DNA of 64,000 bases. It comes from Diplonema papillatum. Its lineage: Eukaryota; Euglenozoa; Diplonemea; Diplonemida; Diplonemidae. A program made the translations under genes and the position numbers. The notes under the pieces are model-generated. The model was not told where the DNA came from and did no database searches. It saw nothing but the letters and a program-made list of their open reading frames with translations. This document shows, in pieces, positions 10,645 through 19,414 of this stretch. How positions within the stretch are numbered: the stretch's first letter is position 1; each line of letters starts with the position of its first letter. Location of the stretch: positions 423,001-487,000 of the forward strand of contig JAPJBO010000038.1 in the NCBI GenBank assembly GCA_030068145.1. The letters are read 5' to 3'.

Positions 10645-10974
10645 ATCGCAGTGCTCACCGCGCGCAACGCGACCAAATCGGACCCGCGCGCCGCGCTGTC
10701 CTTCCAGTTCCTGCAAGTCCAAGACGCGGCGGGGGCCACCGAGCGGCTGCGGGCGATGGTCGAAGACCCGGCGTCGGACTTCAACTACCTCCTTGACAGC
10801 ACCGGCGAGCTGGCTGTCTCCGAGGTGCTAGAACCGCCGCCAGTCCCTCCGGCGCCGCAGACAGACACCGAGGTGCCGATGTGGGCACCTGTCCTCGTCG
10901 GCGTACTCGGCTTCATCGCCGCGTGCCTCATCGTCGCTGTCGTCTTCGCCCTTCGGCCGACGGCTGAAGACAAG
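10645..10974 (+). CDS. Exon 3: transmembrane exon of the membrane protein
   Basis: A 110-codon phase-0 exon with acceptor ...ATCCACAG and donor GACAAG/GTGCG. It encodes a soluble segment starting IAVLTARNATKSDP, a Pro-rich stalk (EPPPVPPAPQTDTE), then one strong membrane helix (WAPVLVGVLGFIAACLIVAV) followed by RP-x-AEDK, consistent with a type I topology and a short cytoplasmic start. Phase agrees with exon 2. Further cytoplasmic exons should follow, but the next 4 kb is a retrotransposon that begins within about 10 bases of the donor. Confidence 0.6.
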
Positions 10975-10999
10975 GTGCGTTCGTTTTTTTTTTTTTTTT

Positions 11000-11130
11000 T
11001 GTATAAGCACCTGCTTTGTAGGAAATACTTGAGGAGGCTGCCAGTTGCAAAGATCAAAGGAGGTAAATGTGCTGTAGCCCACACGAAACACAGGTGAATC
11101 TGGGTTTAGTGGCGGGCGTAAGCGCTCAAC
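11000..11130 (+). repeat. Terminal repeat of YR element 1, left
   Basis: About 130 bp from GTATAAGCACCTGCTTTGTA to GCGGGCGTAAGCGCTCAAC, preceded by a T run. The right copy at 14877-15008 differs by very few bases. The same sequence occurs alone at 32625-32752, 37372-37505 (minus) and 57240-57375. Confidence 0.85.
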
Positions 11131-11136
11131 AAAAAA

Positions 11137-12400
11137 TGCCGAAGCAACTCGACAGGTCGGGCGCGGTGAGTTGGGTGAAGAGGGTGGTCGGGACTGATGT
11201 CCCGTCCCTTCTTTCATTCACCGCAAACAACCGCCGACTCGCGGCGGTGCTCAAGGTCGCACGCGACGTCGAGGGGACCGCGGAGGCGGGGCTGAGGCGC
11301 CTTCTGGGCGCTTTGGGGTACACGGACGAGGAGGCGCCCCCCGAAGGCGTGGCCCAGTGGGTCCTCGCGTGGCTGGCGGTCGCGTCGGCTCCGTCCGCCA
11401 CCGCGGACGAGTTCGCGGACCTGCTCCGCTCGTCTCCGAAGGCCACGCCCCCGCCGCAGACGCCGGGGCACATGCCGCTCCCCGCGACCGTTTCTCCCGC
11501 TGACGACTCGACCACCGCTGCATTGTTCGACCCATCTCCCCCAGCCGCGCGACGCGTCTCCTTCGCCGAGAGCGACGATCCCCTCAGCCCAGATGACAAC
11601 GATCTGAGGGAATGCAACTCCGCCGGTGGCAGCCGGGACGACCACGCGTCGGACATAGGCCGGCTGCAGCGTCAGATCGACCGCCTCACCGAGTTGGTGA
11701 TGGCGGCCCTCCCAACGCGCACCTCGCCACCCGTCCGGCCTTCTCCCGCCCCTGAGGCGGCACCCGCGGGCTCCCGTCCCGTCGTCTCGCCCACGTCGGT
11801 GGGCGCATGCCCCTGTCCAGTACTGCATCAGCTTCCGGCGTTCACGAGACCGCTCCCGCCGCCTCCGCCCCTCGTTGACGTTTCTCGCCTTCCGCGGGCT
11901 ATCCTGCTGCCGGACAATCCTCGCAGCCTGCCGCAGGCCGTCGTGGGCGGCCCTCTGCCAGTGGACTCTCGCTGCCCGCCACCCGCATCCTGCCACCAGC
12001 CGTACGCCGAGCCCCGCCAGCCCTACGTCAGCCATCCTCTTCCGGATTTTCCGGAGGACCCGTCTTCGCTGGGGGGAGGCGGGTCGGTCCAGGGCTCCCA
12101 CACGCTTCTCTCTCCCGGACCAGAGCTACTCGACCCCGAGCTCTGGGTGAGCCTCTCTCCCATCGAGAGGTCTCTCGCGCTCGTCCACATCCGCGGCTTC
12201 TTCGCGGATATACTCGACGCCGTCCCGAGCATCGCCAACGACGCAGGACACCTGCTCAGCCACGCAACGTCCATCATGCGTCTGATGGACGACTCCTCCG
12301 ACCCCGACGCCCTGGTAGAGCTGGGGAGGGACACCATCCACCGCATGATGGTCCTGAAGACGGCCTTGAAGGCCGGCTGGTCGTTGGCCGCCGCACAGCC
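11137..12400 (+). CDS. gag-like region of YR element 1
   Basis: Starts MPKQLDRSGAVSWVKR directly after the left terminal repeat. The region is Pro/Ser/Ala-rich with an acidic middle and a short helical segment near 11650-11710 (DIGRLQRQIDRLTELVM), then a conserved-looking helical stretch near 12140-12390. There is no zinc knuckle. It is called gag-like by position alone. Its 5' end also survives as a solo fragment at about 37315-37371. Confidence 0.55.
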
Positions 12401-12429
12401 AGCTCGTCAGGGATTTTGTCAGATCTCTG

Positions 12430-12987
12430 AAGCGGGCGGGCGCGATGAAGCCATCGAAGCAGGCCGTCCCGGTGACGAAGGACGAACTGCATCATGCTGT
12501 TCGTTTGGAGTCGGATCCCAGCGTGCGGGTTGCGTTGGCCTTGGCATGGCAGGGGGCTGCGCGCGTGGACGACGTTCTGACGAGGAAAGCCGAACACATC
12601 ACCGAGGGTGCCGGTTTCTGGGCGGTAAACTGGGTGGGCTCGAAGTCGGATCCTTTCCGCCTAGGTCAGGTCACGGGCGTGATTCTTCCACCAGCTCAGG
12701 ACCAGGAGCTTCGCTCGCTGCTGTCTCAGACGCCGCCCGGCCGCCTCCTGTTTCCAAACATCCCTTTTCGGCGGGTTGTGTCCGCGCTGAAGCGCGCCAA
12801 CCTCTCCCTCACCGGCCATTCTCTCCGGCGGGGCGCCCTGTTCCACCTGTTGAGAAGCGGGGTCGACCTGCGAGTGATTCAGAGCGTGTCGCGTCACACG
12901 ACGCTGAGTGCTCTGATGCGGTACCTTCCGGAAGCGGAGGTTCCGCTCGTCCGGAACACCGCGGAGGCGTCAGCGAGTCTCCTATAG
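12430..12987 (+). CDS. Tyrosine recombinase of YR element 1
   Basis: A frame overlapping the longer gag/RT frame encodes the recombinase fold: AARVDD arginine box, HSLRRG (H-x-x-R) box and a terminal SRHTTLSALMRYL segment with the expected His and Tyr. In YR retrotransposons this enzyme integrates a circular DNA intermediate in place of a DDE integrase. Position between gag and RT is the VIPER/TATE arrangement. Confidence 0.75.
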   Translation, partial: KRAGAMKPSKQAVPVTKDELHHAVRLESDPSVRVALALAWQGAARVDDVLTRKAEHITEGAGFWAVNWVGSKSDPFRLGQVTGVILPPAQDQELRSLLSQTPPGRLLFPNIPFRRVVSALKRANLSLTGHSLRRGALFHLLRSGVDLRVIQSVSRHTTLSALMRYLPEAEVPLVRNTAEASASLL

Positions 12988-13049
12988 CCTTCCGCCTCGA
13001 ACCCCCCTTCCCGTTCAAGCTACCGAAGAGGAAAGTCCCCGACCCGCTG

Positions 13050-14753
13050 GCGGCGATTTATCCGGGGCCGGGGAGGATCCCCGACGTGGAGCTACCGCCC
13101 TCTACGTTCACCCCGTTTGTTGGTGTCGCGTACGGAGGCGATCTCCTTGTCAACAACTCTACGCCCCCCCCGTCGCAACGCAGAAGAGGAGAGGACCTCG
13201 CGCCCATCTCGGCGTCATTCATGAACCTTGACAGGTTGTCAGCTTTGGACAGCCAGGGTTTGCTGCGTGGCGTGCTGGATGTGATTCGCTCTTGGGAGTC
13301 CTTCCGTTCCGCCCTGCTCCCGGGAGCGGAGGAAGCGCTGACGGAAAGAGGGTTCACGCGGACGACGTCAAGGCGCATGCTTCGTCATCTCCCGGATCTG
13401 GTTAGGTATGGAGTGACGGAGCTCGCTTCGAGCCCGTCAAAGGTCGTCCTCCCTGCCTTCACAGTCGACAAGAAGAGCGGGGGGCAACGATTCGTATGTG
13501 ACGGGCGGAAGCTCAACGCGATCATGGCGCGTCCGCCTCCGATGCTGCTTCCTTCCGTGCACGAAGTCATCGACCGCGTTCTGGCCTCGTCGGTGGTGTT
13601 TCTCGCAGACGCCAGGAGCTATTTCTATCAGTTCCGGCTGGACGCGATAATCCGCCCATTTTTTGGCATGCACTTGGCCGGACCGCGGGGTCATTTCGTG
13701 AAGGCTCAACTCGTGGCCATGTGCATGGGCTGGAGCTGGGCTCCGGCGATAGCGCAGAGGGCCTCTCGAGTACTCCTGCCGGAGTCTGACGGTCTGCCCT
13801 GGGTCGACAACTTCGTCGTCGTTGGGGATTCGTTGAGCGAAGCAACTTCGCGGTTTGACTCTTTTTTGCAGCGCTGCAAGAGCGTCAACTGCGAGCTCAA
13901 CGAAAACGACGAGCAGTTTGGAATACCGCTCAGGGAGTTCGACCTTCTGGGCCTCCACTTTGACCTCTCCCATTCGAGCCGCCCCGCTCGATACAGAATG
14001 GCGGACGCATGGGTGGCGAAGTTACTTGGCTCTGCCGAGCTCGCCAGAGTTAAACGCGGAGGGGCGTCACCCCGCGAGTTTTACCGGGTGTTTGGGGCTT
14101 TGGTCTGGTTTGCCTACACGACGCATTTCCAGCTGGCCTACGCCCGGTGTTCATTGTCCTTCCTGCAGAGGCTGGCCTCATCCCTGGTGGAGCCAGCTGA
14201 CTGGGACATCTCCAGGACGGTTCCGCCCTCGACCGTGCGTGAGGTGGAGCACCTCACCTCCCTCGTCGAAGACAACCGCTGGGTCAGTCGTTCGAAGTCG
14301 GTCTCCTCATCAGTGACTCTCTGGACGGACGCCTCATCATCATGGTGGGCCGCAGTCCTGGAGGGCGAACCTGAGCGGATATCGCAGGGCCCGTTCTTGA
14401 AGTTGAGGCACACTCACATCTTTTTGAAGGAGTTGTTTGCGGTGCTGAGGGGCATAAACCTGACCGCAAGGTTTCACACGAATACGCGCGTGAGACTCAT
14501 GGTTGACAACCTTCCGGCTGTCCAGTGTCTCATCAAGGGGCACTCGAAGAACTTTGCAGCAAATGTCCTTTTGGCGAGGATTTTTGATGCTGCGCGGGCG
14601 GCCGGCCTTGTCATCAGTGCCGAGTGGGTACCGACTGATAAACAGAGAGCCGACCCGTACACCCGCGGGGTGCTAGCCAGAGAGGACGACACGCCAGAGG
14701 GCGTCTGGTCGCCTCGAGCGGAGGACCTTGCTCCGCCTTCAGATTTGGTGTAG
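13050..14753 (+). CDS. Reverse transcriptase-RNase H of YR element 1
   Basis: RT motifs are seen around 13450-13850 (VDKKSGGQRFVCDGRKLN; a core with LADARSYFYQFRLD; LPWVDN in place of YxDD), followed by RNase H with LWTDASSSWW near 14320 and MVDNLPAVQCLIKGHSKN near 14500. VDN at the catalytic turn and the RNase H order fit the YR/DIRS clade. The frame ends at 14753, about 120 bp before the right terminal repeat. Confidence 0.75.
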   Translation, partial: AAIYPGPGRIPDVELPPSTFTPFVGVAYGGDLLVNNSTPPPSQRRRGEDLAPISASFMNLDRLSALDSQGLLRGVLDVIRSWESFRSALLPGAEEALTERGFTRTTSRRMLRHLPDLVRYGVTELASSPSKVVLPAFTVDKKSGGQRFVCDGRKLNAIMARPPPMLLPSVHEVIDRVLASSVVFLADARSYFYQFRLDAIIRPFFGMHLAGPRGHFVKAQLVAMCMGWSWAPAIAQRASRVLLPESDGLPWVDNFVVVGDSLSEATSRFDSFLQRCKSVNCELNENDEQFGIPLREFDLLGLHFDLSHSSRPARYRMADAWVAKLLGSAELARVKRGGASPREFYRVFGALVWFAYTTHFQLAYARCSLSFLQRLASSLVEPADWDISRTVPPSTVREVEHLTSLVEDNRWVSRSKSVSSSVTLWTDASSSWWAAVLEGEPERISQGPFLKLRHTHIFLKELFAVLRGINLTARFHTNTRVRLMVDNLPAVQCLIKGHSKNFAANVLLARIFDAARAAGLVISAEWVPTDKQRADPYTRGVLAREDDTPEGVWSPRAEDLAPPSDLV

Positions 14754-14876
14754 CCACTGCGTGGTCCCTGGGGGTCCTGATGCGTAAGCGTTCAACAAAA
14801 AAGACCCATTTTGTAGTTGTATTGTTTCTCCCCCTCTAGCCTCCTTCGAAGTAAGCACAAGGCAGCCCCTCGAGTA

Positions 14877-15008
14877 TTTTTGTATAAGCACCTGCTTTGT
14901 AGGAAATACTTGAGGAGGCTGCCAGTTGCAAAGATCAAAGGAGGTAAATGTGCTGTAGCCCACACGAAACACAGGTGAATCTGGGTTTAGTGGCGGGCGT
15001 AAGCGTTC
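14877..15008 (+). repeat. Terminal repeat of YR element 1, right
   Basis: Direct repeat of 11000-11130 with about one clear base difference across the shared portion. It is followed by a T run at 15025-15044. Confidence 0.85.
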
Positions 15009-15284
15009 AAAACAAACAAAGTTCGGTTTTTTTTTTTTTTTTTTCGAGAGGAAAAACACGAAGACTTTTTCCGGAAGGTTTTATTATCCTGCCACAAACA
15101 GGTAGCCACCCATACACACCTCTTTTTCCCTTTCCTGTGGTTTGCGACGTCTTTTTTCTTGACCCGCAGGTCAGAAACATTTTTTGAAGTCCCTCCCACC
15201 CTCCCAGACCGGGAGAGCCTTAGACGTTAAAAAACCCTTGCGGCCAGGATGTTCTGACGTTTTTTCGGGCATGTCTGATGTTTC

Positions 15285-15647
15285 CTTCCGCGTGATTGCA
15301 CACGGAAGAGGGCGCCACGCAAAATGAGTACCCCTCGTCTCTGCGTGTTATATGGCGCGTCCTCTCCAAAGCGGATCTGCGTGATTGCACACGGAAGAGG
15401 GCGCCACGCAAAAGAGTACCCCTCGTCGCTGCGTGTTATATGGCGCGTCCTCTCCAAAGCGGATCTGCGTGATTGCACACGGAAGAGGGCGCCACGCAAA
15501 ATGAGTACCCCTCGTCGCTGCGTGTTATATGGCGCGTCCTCTCCAAAGCGGATCTGCGTGATTGCACACGGAAGAGGGCGCCACGCAAAATGAGTACCCC
15601 TCGTCGCTGCGTGTTATATGGCGCGTCCTCTCCAAAGCGGATCTGAA
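15285..15647 (+). repeat. 89-bp tandem repeat, about 4 units
   Basis: CGTGATTGCACACGGAAGAG recurs at 15291, 15380, 15468 and 15557. Each unit includes GAGTACCCCTCGTC and TATGGCGCGTCCTCTCCAAA. A diverged relative (CCGCGTGGAGGCACACGGAAG) appears near 16690-16760. Confidence 0.9.
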
Positions 15648-15847
15648 ACTGGACAGTTCGTGAAAATTTAGGCAGCCCGTGCCCCTCCCTGGAGCAAGGT
15701 GGCCTGTGTGAATCCACGGGTCCCGGCGCTCGCCTTGCGCCCTACACAAAATCCCAAGAACTTACCTCTTGCTATTTTTCTCTGACCATTCGAACGCTTC
15801 GACCGCTGCGTCGCAAACACAGTGAAGGGAAATAAAATTGAGTGGGA

Positions 15848-16421
15848 TAGCAGTCAGTTGAGAGACTGACAGGTGAGCACCCCTAGCGAGCTCTCGGATC
15901 AAGCTGCGTCTGATGCAGCTGTTGTACTTTGTCTACATACACTCAGCCGCGCGTGCCTTCATTGCGAAGGTTACTGCTGCGGCCTTCTGGGTGGCAGCTG
16001 TGTCGGGTCAAGTAGCGAGATCTGGGGCCCTGTGATGGCTGAGTGCACACGTAAGCAGGGCTGCATCCTCGTGTTGTAGCCGTGTTGTGTATAAGGCTTC
16101 GTGGGGGCCTGGTCAACCACCTCATCAGTATAGGGCACAAACCTTTCTCGACAGTGATTGGACAGTCTGGATTGCCGGGGGCGGGTCTCCATGAAGAAGA
16201 GAATTGTAAAGCTAGACCTGCCCCCTGCGCCTGCTGTCTCCGGCTGCTTCGGCAGACGACACACTCATCAGTATAGGGCACAAACCTTTCTCGACAGTGA
16301 TTGGACAGTCTGGATTGCCGGGGGCGGGTCTCCATGAAGAAGAGAATTGTAAAGCAAGACCTGCCCCCTGCGCCTGCTGTCTCCGGCTGCTTCGGCAGAC
16401 GACACATACTACTACTACATT
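15848..16421 (+). mobile_element. SINE-like repeat, copy 2, with internal duplication
   Basis: Same family as 9980-10440. The 3' half (CTCATCAGTATAGGGCACAA onward) is repeated in tandem from 16264. The final tail is ACTACTACTAC. The tandem 3' halves could reflect unequal exchange or two tailward insertions. Confidence 0.6.
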
Positions 16422-17116
16422 GAGTGGAATAAACACGCAGTCTATTTCCCTCCGAGGTTTTATTGTCGCAAACGAATCCCCGTGTGCAGCGGGCGGTGCC
16501 CACGGCACACGGCACCAAGCATCCATGCGGAGCATCAAGCTCGTGTAACAGCCAGCGCACACGTATCAGGCTGCCACTCAAACCCACATCATCGCACACA
16601 CACACGTATCAGGTTACCACACAACGCACATACACCCTCTCCGGTAGCTCCGGTCCGCTGACCTCCGCGGCCTTTGAAAAGTCTAGTGTTCCTTCCGCGT
16701 GGAGGCACACGGAAGAGGGCCTTCGCAGGGGTGCCTACCCCCGCGAGTAATAAGGTGCCTCTTCCAAGGCAGGTTTTATCTAGCAAGGTGGCCGGTGCTT
16801 CCTCACGGGCCCCGACGCACGCCGCGTCCTCCTCCAAACCCTCACTGTCGTTTCTCTCCACTCTCTCTCTCTCTCTCTCTCTCCGCATGTGATACGAAGA
16901 AGCTAGGTTCGTCACGGCAGCCATCCCAGTGAAGGGAAATAAAATTACCAAACATGCAATGTTCGAGATGAGCACGACCACCTCGAATCGACACCAGGAG
17001 AATTCGGGGTGGAGCTGGCTTCTACAACTAGTCATACTCCGGTAAAAAAGGTAGCACTTCTCAACTAGCCCGAACCAACAGGATCAAAGAATGTCAGTCA
17101 CACCTTCCCGATTATT
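16422..17116. other. Unassigned stretch with (CT)n microsatellite
   Basis: Contains GTGAAGGGAAATAAAATT, also present near 15825 (AGTGAAGGGAAATAAAATTG), short ACACGTATCAGG repeats at 16560-16615, and a (CT) run at about 16859-16884. No coding is supported. Confidence 0.5.
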
Positions 17117-17250
17117 TTTAGTCGTATAAGATCGCAGATCTTAGAAGATAAATATATCTGACGAATACCTACCACTCGTTACAGGTTAAATAACCCCGTC
17201 GCTATCCCGAAAACATCGTAACTTCACCCCTCGCTTGCCCACCCACCCTT
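17117..17250 (+). repeat. Solo terminal repeat of YR element 2 type
   Basis: About 130 bp matching the left end of the element at 53785: GTCGTATAAGATCGCAGATC through CATCGTAACTTCACCCCTCG. No internal element follows, so this is a solo repeat or an end fragment. Confidence 0.75.
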
Positions 17251-17597
17251 GCCCCCTTTTTCCTCAACAGTGAACTTCAGCCCCGGCCAGCTCCGGGGCC
17301 AGCCCCCACGCTGATCCAAGTGACCGCTCGGGCGGTACTAACAGTAGTCCAGCAACATAACACAGACCGACTCCATGCGGAAAAGCACGACGAGCTCATC
17401 GTACCGCACGATCGCAGTGTAGTATGCGGAGGCTGGCACGCTACCCAAAAAAAAAGAAAAACCACGCGAGAGGGGAGCAAACCGTGATATCGCGAAATGG
17501 ACATTTTCTTCGTCTTCAGCAGGGTGAAGGAGGCTGTCTTCACGAAGAAGATCGGCTGAGGACGTTCGTGCGTGCGTGTGTAGCAGAGGGCAGGCCT

Positions 17598-17619
17598 TAC
17601 GTTCAGCATGCTGAACGTA
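17598..17619. repeat. Perfect 22-bp palindrome
   Basis: Two 11-base arms (TACGTTCAGCA and its complement) with no spacer. The following CGTACTGATTTCAG recurs near 17864, so the interval 17598-17880 may be a small repeat-bounded unit. Confidence 0.8.
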
Positions 17620-17880
17620 CTGATTTCAGCACGTTTATTTTCTTAGTTTCTTTTTGTACACATGCTGAATCATTACGTCAGTACGTTATCAGCACGTACT
17701 AGCACTTCTGCAGATTCATCTGGGGAATCAACCGCAGTACCGGGAATTCCGGTCGGCAGATCCTGCTGTTGCTTACCACCGCGACACGGGTGGGTTGAGG
17801 CCGGAGAGGAGGCAGAGGCTAAGACGTGCAACACTGGCACTCTGTTTCTTTTGCCTGACCCTACGTACTGATTTTCAGTA

Positions 17881-18688
17881 GGTATTTAGCCCAAGACAAA
17901 AAACGCTAGAAAGTCCACCCTCTGCGGCTGGAGTTCGCTGTGAAGACAAGTCCGCCCTATCTACGACCCCCCCTGCCCTTGGCGATGATACGGGGACGCA
18001 AGAAGCCGCTCTGGTTGGCATTCAAAACTGGCCTGGCCTCCCAATCCACGCAATCGCCGGCGACTTGTTTGTCGCAGCAATGAGTTTTTTCCTCTAGGCA
18101 AAACCCCGTTTTCACATTTCTTTCAGAAAAGGAGAGAATAGCCGTAAAAGGAACAAAAAGAAAGTTTACCACGATTACCATTTCTTTGGCTGGCCTCCCA
18201 CACAAGTTGACACAAACCTTCGGCGCAACTAGCCTTCGTAAATCAATTAGAACCCTTTTTTCTCCTCGTTTTCCACCAACAACTACGCATTTCTTCTCGT
18301 TTTCAGAAATTCAAGAAAAAAACAAAGCTACCGGTACGCACTTATTTACCAAGCATGCGCGGTGGAGTCTACCCTCAGAAGCTGGAGCTACAGCTGGAGA
18401 ACACTTTCCTCCAGCTTCTGGGGAGCTTGGCTTCACCGTGTGAAATGTTGGACAGAGGAAGTAGCTCGTCACCGCAAGCCGTGCCCTTTGTATCTGCAAC
18501 CACAACCACGTCCAGTCATACCACATCCACGGCCGAACGAGGAGCTTCTTCATCTCAACCAGACCACTCGTCGACTGTCCGTGCCCCTTCAAATGACCGA
18601 GCACGATCCGCAAGTCGGGAAACATATCAATGTATCCACTGCGGAACAGCGGTCACCAAAGCTGGTTCACCATTCGTGGGAGAAATAG
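17881..18688. other. Unassigned region left of the LINE insertion
   Basis: Holds a fragment of a dispersed repeat (GGCAAAACCCCGTTTTCACATTT near 18098) also seen near 33985, 45695, 48030 and 61375. A 119-residue Ser/Thr-rich plus frame at 18355 has no known domain and no strong support. Confidence 0.4.
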
Positions 18689-18691
18689 GTC

Positions 18692-19309
18692 TCAGAGCGG
18701 GCAGTACAGGTTGATCACGTGCACGAACGTGCTGCCCGTTCCCGTGGCGACCGCCGTGTGCAGAAAGCGGGCATCAGTGTACGCACTGCCAATCATCTGG
18801 TGCAGCGCCGTGGGAGAGAACGCCGGCACGGGCTTCTGGACCAAGGTGCAAACTCCCCCGTTCCTCGCGCTCGTCTCGGACCTGACTCCGGACGATCGAC
18901 AGCTCCTCCCCATCGGTTCACTCCCCCAGTGACACTTCCAGTCTTCGAGATGCATCTCCGCTTCCGGCCTTCTCGTCTCTAGGAGTGTCACCTCCTGACA
19001 GCAGAGGACGTCGGTACACACCCCTTTCACTGCCGGGATGTACCGCAAGAGCGAGGACACGTTGAGTGTGGCGACGCTCCAGCATCGGGGGCCGGGATTC
19101 TCTTCGATGTCCCCTCCTAGCAGCAGGTGCTTTCGGCGTGCCTCCGCAACTGATAACTTCGTCCGTCTGACCTGCTCCGGCGGGCTTCGACAGAAGGGCG
19201 TGGGTCGGCGGTGGTATCGTCCTCCGGATCGTCTGTGTCGGCTCGTCGTGCGCGTTGTCGGTCGGGAGAACTGGCGGACCTGCCGAGTACGGCAATAGGC
19301 CCAGGGCAT
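18692..19309 (-). CDS. LINE ORF2 start: 2A motif and N-terminal half of APE endonuclease
   Basis: The minus-strand frame contains LLLGGDIEENPGP at about residues 62-74 (19088-19126), a 2A ribosome-skipping motif D-[VI]-E-x-N-P-G-P. It is followed by an AP-endonuclease-like sequence: TLNVSSL (Asn motif), CQEVTLLE (catalytic Glu), GGVCTLVQK, and VHVINLYCP at the break. In trypanosome L1Tc and ingi a 2A motif also sits at the N-terminus before the endonuclease, where it releases the upstream peptide during translation. The frame stops right at the inversion junction; the remainder of the domain is on the opposite strand from 21374. The real start may lie upstream of the first Met. Confidence 0.75.
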   Translation of the reverse strand: MPWAYCRTRQVRQFSRPTTRTTSRHRRSGGRYHRRPTPFCRSPPEQVRRTKLSVAEARRKHLLLGGDIEENPGPRCWSVATLNVSSLLRYIPAVKGVCTDVLCCQEVTLLETRRPEAEMHLEDWKCHWGSEPMGRSCRSSGVRSETSARNGGVCTLVQKPVPAFSPTALHQMIGSAYTDARFLHTAVATGTGSTFVHVINLYCPL

Positions 19310-19414
19310 CGATTGTCGTGGTCGTACGAGGCTCGCCGACAGGGCGCGTTCGGGTTGATGGGAGGAGGCCTCTGCCGGTGCCGCCTTCGTCGTCTCACCG
19401 TGGTGGCGTCGTAG

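Larger units (their letters stand above)
10982..15045 (+). mobile_element. YR retrotransposon element 1 (VIPER/TATE-like order), looks whole
   Basis: An approximately 4.1-kb element whose parts run terminal repeat, gag-like, tyrosine recombinase, RT-RNase H, terminal repeat. That order is known from kinetoplastid VIPER/TATE; classic DIRS-1 places YR last. The terminal repeats (about 11000-11128 and 14880-15008) are in direct orientation and almost identical. A short piece of the repeat end recurs at about 14781-14803, as in split direct repeats of YR elements. The near-identical repeats and the open reading frames suggest a young copy. It is inserted in the intron after exon 3. Confidence 0.75.

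Noticed and set aside
11000-11130. Independent SINE with poly(A) read on the minus strand
   Set aside because: The sequence brackets YR element 1 in direct orientation and the fragment at 37315 carries its gag start, so a terminal repeat is the better reading.
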